From NCBI GenBank assembly GCA_016880395.1, contig JAEHDN010000290.1, positions 1-10,615 of the forward strand: a stretch of 10,615 nt of DNA. Reading direction: 5' to 3'. A model generated the notes under the pieces. It did no database searches and was not told the DNA's origin. It saw only the letters and a list, made by a program, of their open reading frames with translations. The translations under genes and the position numbers were made by a program. Shown here piece after piece: positions 5,767-10,615 of the stretch. The stretch comes from Candidatus Eiseniibacteriota bacterium. Its GTDB lineage: Bacteria > Eisenbacteria > RBG-16-71-46 > SZUA-252. Position 1 is the first letter of the stretch; each line of letters begins with the position of its first letter.

Positions 5767-8700
5767 TGCCGCGCCGGAAACATCTCCTCCGGGCTGCCTC
5801 GATCGGAGCCGTGCTCGTCTCGGCGATCGCGGTCGGCGTGTGGTGGCTCGGATACACCCAGGACGGAGCGAAGTGGGGCTTCGAGCGCCTGGGCGGGTTC
5901 CTGCCGGGCAACCTTGACGTCGAGGACATGCGCGGACCCCTCCGCGGACCGCTCGAGATCCATCACCTGACCTACCGGTCCGAACGCCTCGAGATCACGG
6001 CGGAGCACGTCGTGTTCAACTGGCGGATGGGCGATCTCCTGCGCCGCAGGCTCGACGTCACGTATATCCACGCCGATGGCGTTCGCGTCCTCGTGGGGTC
6101 GTCGGGGGACACGCAGGCGGAGCGCGACTCGCTCTACGGGCCGCTTCCCGATCTCAACCTCCCGGTGAGCATCATCGTGCACAACGGGCTCTTCCAAAAT
6201 GTGACGGTGACGACGCCAGGGAACGACTCGGGGCTCGTGCTCGACCGCATCGCGGTGGACGCGCGGAGCATGCGGCGGGACAGCCTTCGCGTGAACCGGT
6301 TCCAGGTGCGCTCGAAAACGATCGACCTCGACTTCGCGGGTGTGGCGCTCCCGCGCGGCGCCTACCCGGTGGCGCTCCGGGGCAACTGGGCGTTCCGTGC
6401 TCCGGGCCGCCCCGAGATCGCCGGGCGGGGCACCGTGACCGGCACGCTCGACACCCTTCGAGTCCGGCAGACCCTCTCCGGTCCGCTCGACGCGGACGTC
6501 GACGTGCGCCTGTTCCGGCCGCTCCGACGAATGGGGTATGACGGAAACCTCGAGCTCCGGCGCCTCGCGATGCGCGACGTCGATCCTGGCTTGCCCGAGG
6601 CGACGGTGGCGGGACGCGTGCACGTCGAGGGCGCGTTCGACTCCTTCTCGAGCGACGGGTCGCTCCACGGCACGACCCCCGCGCTCGGCCCCGTGAGAGC
6701 CGACTTCCGCGTGGCGCGCGCCAAGGACGGCGTCTGGCACATCGAGGATCTCGCGGTGACGAGGCCCGGCTCACCCGCGCGCTTCGGCGCGCGTGGGACC
6801 GTGGTCATGGATACGACGCGCACCGCGTTCGATCTCGAGACGCAGTGGGCCCGCGTCGGGTGGCCGCTCCAGGGCGAGCCCTGGGTCACGAGCGAGCGAG
6901 GCACGGCTCGGCTCCAGGGCACGCCGCGCGACTTCGGCATCCGCCTCCAGGCGCTCCTGGCCGGACGGAATCTTCCCCCCGGCACGTGGACGCTGAATGG
7001 GCGCGGACGACGAGGGCATCTCGCGATCCAGACCGTGATCGCGGATATCATCGGCGGCCGCATCACCGGCTCGGGCGAGATCGCCTGGGAGCCGCGTCCG
7101 CGCTGGAGGCTCGCCTTCGACGGAACGAGCATCAATCCGGGCACCGTGTGGCCCGGATACCCGGGGACTCTGGCCTTCGCTGGGCGCACCGAGGGCACCC
7201 GGTCGTCCTCGGGCGTCTCAGGGACGATCCTCGTGAGCCGGCTCGGTGGTACGCTCCGAGACCAGCCGATCTCGGGCGTTGGGACCATCAAGGCGAACGC
7301 TGGGCAATACTCGCTCGAGCAGGCCTCGGTCCAGTGGGGACCGAATCGCGCCGAGGCGAACGGGGGCTTCGGCCGGCGCTGGAGCCTGAGCTGGAAGCTT
7401 GACGCGCCGCGGCTCGCCGCCGCGATGCCCCAGGCGAGCGGGGCGCTCCGCGGGACCGGCAGCATCCAGGGCTCGGCCGGCCGGATGCATTATCTCGGCG
7501 ACGTGACGGGGGACAGCCTCTTCGTCGGAGATCTCCATGCCGGCGCCCTTCGCGCGAACGGCGACGTCGATCTGTCCCCAGGCGGCGCGGTTCGCCTGGA
7601 CGTGACGGCCACGGAGTTGAGCGAGGGAGATCATGTGGCGAGTCACCTGTCGGTCGCGGCGACCGGCACGCGGGATCAGCATCAGATCCGCGCCGCCGTG
7701 GCGGGTCGCGAGGACAGCACCGTCGCGGTCTTGACCGGCGGCTACGGCCGCGGCGTCTGGAGGGGGCTCGTCCGCACCCTGGACTCCGTGCATCCGCGTG
7801 CGGGCCGATGGTCGCTCGCGGCCCCGGCCCAGCTCGTCGCCACGCGCGATCGCGTCGATCTGCAGGACTTCGTCTGGCAGTCCGGCAGCTCGCGCATCAC
7901 GGTGAACGCCGGCTGGTCGCCGTCCGGCGCCTGGAACCTCGACTCGCGCTTCGACCAGGTGGCGCTCACGCTCTTCGAGCCCTTCTTGCCGCCGCGGCTC
8001 AAGCTCACCGGCACGATGCAGGGCCGCGCCTCGGCCCGCGGAACATCCGAGGGGCGGCTCTTTGCCGACGTGAATCTCGTCCCGGGTCCGGGCGAGGTCC
8101 TCTACCTCACGCCCACGGGGCAGTGGGTGCCCAACCGATTCGAGAATGCCGCGGTTCGAGCGACTGCGGACGGCGGTCGACTCCAGGGCACGATGCAGGC
8201 CGACTTCGTCGGAAACGGAACCGTGCGCGCGAATCTCGCCTCGCCGGCGTACACGGCCGACGAGGTCCCGATCGGCGGCAACGTCGCGATCCGCCTTCAC
8301 GATCTGGGGATGCTCCAGGGCTTCACGAACGACCTCGGCTCGACGGCCGGCTCGCTCGACGCCGATCTCGTGATCGGCGGCACGATGCGCGCGCCGTACG
8401 TGCAGGGTCCCATCCATCTCCGGAACGGAAGCGCCGACCTGCCGCGCCTGGGCCTCACGCTCCGGGAAGCCAACGTCGAGGCCACCGGGAGCCCGGGCGG
8501 GCGCCTCGAGATCCACGGCTCGTTGCTTTCCGGGACCGGGCGCCTCGCACTCGACGGAACGGCGGCCGTGACCCGAGGCGCGCAGCCCGTGGCGAAGCTC
8601 ACCGTCAAGGGTGATCGCGTCCAGGCGATGAACACCAGGAACATCCAGCTCATCGCATCGCCCGATCTCGTCGTCGAGGTGAAGGGCCGGCGCATCGACA

Positions 8701-9533
8701 TGACCGGGAGCGTCACCGTCCCGAAGGGAACCATCGACGCGGGACGTCGGGATGAGAAGACCCTGATCAAGCCGTCGGATGACGTCGTCTATACGGGAGC
8801 CGACACCCTCGAGACGGGGCCCTGGGAGATCCACTCGAGCGTCCGCCTGGTCCTGGGCGACGAGGTGCTCATCCGCGGCTTCGGACTCGAAGTGAAGCCG
8901 ACAGGGAGCGTCCTGGCGATCGAGTCGCCCGGCCTGCCCGTGCTCGGCCGGGGGCGGCTCGACATCAAGAACGGGACGTACAACATCTACGGCCAGGACC
9001 TCGAGGTCGAGAACGGTAGCCTGATCTTCTCGGGCGGACCGATCACCGATCCAGCGGTCCGGGCCCGCGCGTCCCGCAAGGCGGACGACGGCACGGTGGC
9101 CGGCTTCGACGTGCGCGGCACGGTCATGCATCCCGACGTGCGGGTCTTCTCCGAGCCCGCGATGGGGCAGAGCGAGGCCCTGTCCTACATCCTGTTCGGG
9201 AAGCCGATCGAGAAGGGCAACGTGTCCCAAGGTCAGGTGGCCAGCACGATGGCGTCCACCCTCGGTGTCCCAGGCACCAACCTGATCGCCCACAGCGTCG
9301 CCTCGGAGCTTGGCATCGAGCAGGCGAAGATCGCGGTGGGATCCTCGCTCGAGAACACCTCGGTCATGCTCGGGACGCACCTCACCTCGCGGATCTTCGT
9401 GAGCGCCGGCATGGACGTGTTCGAAGCGGCCTCGACACTGCGCGTGCGCTACGTCCTGAATCGCATCTTCACGATCGAGGCCGAGACCTCGCGCCAGAAC
9501 CGCGTAGATCTACTGTACACGGTCGAGCGTTAG
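5766..9533 (+). CDS. tamB: TamB-like translocation and assembly module protein (DUF490, AsmA-like/bridge-like)
   Basis: A 1255-residue protein, almost the length of E. coli TamB. One N-terminal signal-anchor helix (about residues 8-29, ending VGVWWLGYT) fixes it in the inner membrane; the rest is periplasmic. The middle is a long series of alternating beta segments (repeated 'G-x-L/I-x-G-x' turns) expected to form the lipid-lined beta-taco groove of TamB/AsmA/VPS13-like proteins. The C-terminal TamB domain (about 930-1255) is typical: VPKGTIDAG, PVLGRGRLDIKNGTYNIYG, SLIFSGGPITDPAVR, then FSEPAMGQSEALSYILFGKP (1128-1147), ending in barrel-like strands (FTIEAETSRQNRVDLLYTVE). It should contact TamA's POTRA domains. 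No cysteine is present. ATG 5766 overlaps the tamA stop by one base (TGATG); GTG 5763 in the same frame is an equally possible start adding one residue. The overlap indicates translational coupling with tamA. Confidence 0.93.
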   Translation: MPRRKHLLRAASIGAVLVSAIAVGVWWLGYTQDGAKWGFERLGGFLPGNLDVEDMRGPLRGPLEIHHLTYRSERLEITAEHVVFNWRMGDLLRRRLDVTYIHADGVRVLVGSSGDTQAERDSLYGPLPDLNLPVSIIVHNGLFQNVTVTTPGNDSGLVLDRIAVDARSMRRDSLRVNRFQVRSKTIDLDFAGVALPRGAYPVALRGNWAFRAPGRPEIAGRGTVTGTLDTLRVRQTLSGPLDADVDVRLFRPLRRMGYDGNLELRRLAMRDVDPGLPEATVAGRVHVEGAFDSFSSDGSLHGTTPALGPVRADFRVARAKDGVWHIEDLAVTRPGSPARFGARGTVVMDTTRTAFDLETQWARVGWPLQGEPWVTSERGTARLQGTPRDFGIRLQALLAGRNLPPGTWTLNGRGRRGHLAIQTVIADIIGGRITGSGEIAWEPRPRWRLAFDGTSINPGTVWPGYPGTLAFAGRTEGTRSSSGVSGTILVSRLGGTLRDQPISGVGTIKANAGQYSLEQASVQWGPNRAEANGGFGRRWSLSWKLDAPRLAAAMPQASGALRGTGSIQGSAGRMHYLGDVTGDSLFVGDLHAGALRANGDVDLSPGGAVRLDVTATELSEGDHVASHLSVAATGTRDQHQIRAAVAGREDSTVAVLTGGYGRGVWRGLVRTLDSVHPRAGRWSLAAPAQLVATRDRVDLQDFVWQSGSSRITVNAGWSPSGAWNLDSRFDQVALTLFEPFLPPRLKLTGTMQGRASARGTSEGRLFADVNLVPGPGEVLYLTPTGQWVPNRFENAAVRATADGGRLQGTMQADFVGNGTVRANLASPAYTADEVPIGGNVAIRLHDLGMLQGFTNDLGSTAGSLDADLVIGGTMRAPYVQGPIHLRNGSADLPRLGLTLREANVEATGSPGGRLEIHGSLLSGTGRLALDGTAAVTRGAQPVAKLTVKGDRVQAMNTRNIQLIASPDLVVEVKGRRIDMTGSVTVPKGTIDAGRRDEKTLIKPSDDVVYTGADTLETGPWEIHSSVRLVLGDEVLIRGFGLEVKPTGSVLAIESPGLPVLGRGRLDIKNGTYNIYGQDLEVENGSLIFSGGPITDPAVRARASRKADDGTVAGFDVRGTVMHPDVRVFSEPAMGQSEALSYILFGKPIEKGNVSQGQVASTMASTLGVPGTNLIAHSVASELGIEQAKIAVGSSLENTSVMLGTHLTSRIFVSAGMDVFEAASTLRVRYVLNRIFTIEAETSRQNRVDLLYTVER

Positions 9534-9538
9534 GCTGG

Positions 9539-9556
9539 CCGCCCCGAGGGGGGCGG
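9539..9556. terminator. GC hairpin after tamB (possible terminator without U tract)
   Basis: CCGCCCC (9539-9545) pairs perfectly with GGGGCGG (9550-9556) around the loop GAGG, beginning 6 bases after the tamB stop. No T run follows, so Rho-independent termination is only a possibility. It is the sole structured element in the 63-base spacer before the S8 peptidase gene and may mark the end of the tamA-tamB transcript. Confidence 0.45.
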
Positions 9557-9581
9557 GCGTAGACTGCGCCCGGACCCCAGC

Positions 9582-9589
9582 GGAGGAGG
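9582..9589 (+). promoter_or_regulatory. Strong ribosome binding site deciding the GTG start of the S8 peptidase
   Basis: GGAGGAGG lies 7 bases upstream of GTG 9597. This is the strongest Shine-Dalgarno sequence in the window, and it fixes a GTG start whose product begins with a signal peptide. Confidence 0.75.
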
Positions 9590-9596
9590 CCCCGTC

Positions 9597-10615
9597 GTGA
9601 ACGGATGCACGCTCGGTATCACCCGCGATCTCCCGTTGTTCGCTGTCACCCTCGCCATCCTCATCTCCACCACCCCGGCCACACGAGCCCAGGCCATGCC
9701 CGCGCCTCCGGGCGCGAGGTCACCAGCTCCTCGCCGCACCGCGACGTCGCTCCGTTTCGCTCCGCGACAGCTCGTCGCGATCGCCGGCGAGGGCGTGCTG
9801 GAGGCCGGCCCCGACGGTGCGCCGCGGGCTCGCGACGTGCGCCTCGTTGCAGCGCTCGCAGGGCTCGGACCGATGAAGGCGGAGCGCCTCGACCGGACGC
9901 CGCGCGGCGGCACGGTTCGAAAGGAGCGCATGTGGCTCCTCACCGGAGCGGGCCCGGCGTTCGACCCGCCCGAGGCGGCACGCGCCCTTCGCGAGACGGG
10001 CCGGTTCATCGCCGTCTGCCCGAACTACGGCTTCCACGTGCTCGCCACGTACCCGAGCGATCTCTGGCTCATCTACCAGTGGTACGTCGACGACGGCAGC
10101 TTCGCCGACATCCGGCTTCCGTTCGCCTGGGACATCGAGCGGGGAAGCCCATCGGTCACGATCGCGATCATCGACACCGGAGTGGACACGGGCCATCCCG
10201 ACCTCGCGACCCAGATCTGGCACAACCCCGGAGAGATCCCAGGGAACGGGATCGACGATGACGGGAACGGGTTCGTGGACGACGTCGATGGGTGGGACTT
10301 CGGCCGGGGTGACAACGATCCGAGATCCGAGTTCTCGCGCGACACGGTGACGGGCATCGACGTCGGCTTCCACGGCACCTTCTGCGCCGGGATCGCGGCC
10401 GCCGCCACGAACAATGACGACGGTATCGCGGGCGCCGGGTGGTCGTGTCGCATCATGGCGCTCAAGGCGTCGCACCCCGACAGCCTCGGGCTCATCTACG
10501 CGAGCGCCGTAGCCGGGTCCATGGCCTACGCCGTGGACGAGGGAGCCTCCGTGATCTCGATGAGCTTTGGGGACTACGGCAATCCCGGAGTGCCCGAGTT
10601 CTACCAGACGCTCAT
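9597..10615 (+). CDS. Secreted subtilisin-like serine peptidase (S8 family), N-terminal part, cut by window end
   Basis: The frame is open from GTG 9597 to the last base (339 codons plus two bases), so the 3' end lies outside. Residues 1-33 form a Sec signal peptide (hydrophobic LPLFAVTLAILIS, cleavage near TRAQA). Residues about 55-150 look like a propeptide or inhibitor-like segment. The S8 core then starts with the usual lead-in (FAWDIERGSPSVTIA). The catalytic Asp is D193 in IAIIDTGVDTGHPDL, and the catalytic His is H259 in GFHGTFCAGIAAA. Between them lies an Asp/Gly/Asn-rich insert (residues 217-231, GNGIDDDGNGFVDDV) like a calcium-binding loop, common in large secreted subtilases of FCB-type bacteria. 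A further core strand SVISMSFGDYG (318-328) follows; the catalytic Ser motif is beyond the window. After the catalytic His the usual HGTHVAG is HGTFCAG. The likely role is extracellular proteolysis; a C-terminal sorting domain cannot be checked here. Confidence 0.92.
   Translation, partial: MNGCTLGITRDLPLFAVTLAILISTTPATRAQAMPAPPGARSPAPRRTATSLRFAPRQLVAIAGEGVLEAGPDGAPRARDVRLVAALAGLGPMKAERLDRTPRGGTVRKERMWLLTGAGPAFDPPEAARALRETGRFIAVCPNYGFHVLATYPSDLWLIYQWYVDDGSFADIRLPFAWDIERGSPSVTIAIIDTGVDTGHPDLATQIWHNPGEIPGNGIDDDGNGFVDDVDGWDFGRGDNDPRSEFSRDTVTGIDVGFHGTFCAGIAAAATNNDDGIAGAGWSCRIMALKASHPDSLGLIYASAVAGSMAYAVDEGASVISMSFGDYGNPGVPEFYQTL

Noticed and set aside
5529..6740. 403-codon minus-strand open frame across the tamA-tamB junction
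   Set aside because: It is antisense to two strong genes, with low-complexity Arg/His/Pro-rich translation and no domain.
7218..9380. 720-codon open frame on the minus strand inside tamB
   Set aside because: It is antisense to a clear, full-length TamB. The translation is His/Arg/Asp/Gly-rich with no recognisable domain, the usual mirror of GC-rich codon usage.

Overview
The window is GC-rich, densely coded on the plus strand, and bacterial. It encodes the TamA/TamB pair, so the cell should have an outer membrane. It also carries a Ser/Thr kinase fused to TolB-like and TPR modules, and secreted S41 and S8 peptidases with Asp/Gly-rich insertions. That combination resembles GC-rich candidate phyla around the FCB group (for example Eisenbacteria-like lineages) or Gemmatimonadota/Acidobacteriota-like bacteria. 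This placement comes from gene style only and is low confidence.

Layout: (1) 1-1800, the C-terminal part of a 'kinase + TolB-like + TPR' sensor/regulator. Its 5' end is outside the window, and one in-frame TGA (553-555) breaks it exactly where the family normally has the Gly of an EGSVR motif. (2) 1801-1924, a short intergenic region with a perfect 9-bp inverted repeat (1871-1879/1896-1904), a good candidate operator. (3) 1925-3660, a TetR-family repressor gene overlapping by 4 bases (ATGA) a signal-peptide-bearing S41 peptidase gene, forming a translationally coupled pair. (4) 3661-3903, a 243-base intergenic region with a small imperfect inverted repeat followed directly by a long GC-rich stem-loop (3729-3788) and a short direct repeat. 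(5) 3904-9533, tamA and tamB, overlapping at TGATG. (6) 9534-9596, a spacer with a 7-bp GC hairpin and a strong ribosome binding site. (7) 9597 to the end, the N-terminal 339 codons of a secreted subtilisin-like (S8) peptidase, cut by the window edge.

The tamA/tamB products should work together in the envelope: TamA as an Omp85 outer-membrane barrel with POTRA domains, TamB as an inner-membrane-anchored periplasm-spanning protein. The two peptidases are envelope or secreted enzymes but are not clearly linked to TamAB beyond position. The TetR regulator most likely controls itself and the S41 gene through the upstream palindrome.

I see no CRISPR array, tRNA, rRNA, insertion sequence, phage or defence module, and no convincing undescribed system. 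The most unusual points are the single-codon interruption of the kinase/TPR gene and the structured DNA between the S41 gene and tamA. No stretch longer than 300 bases lacks a gene.
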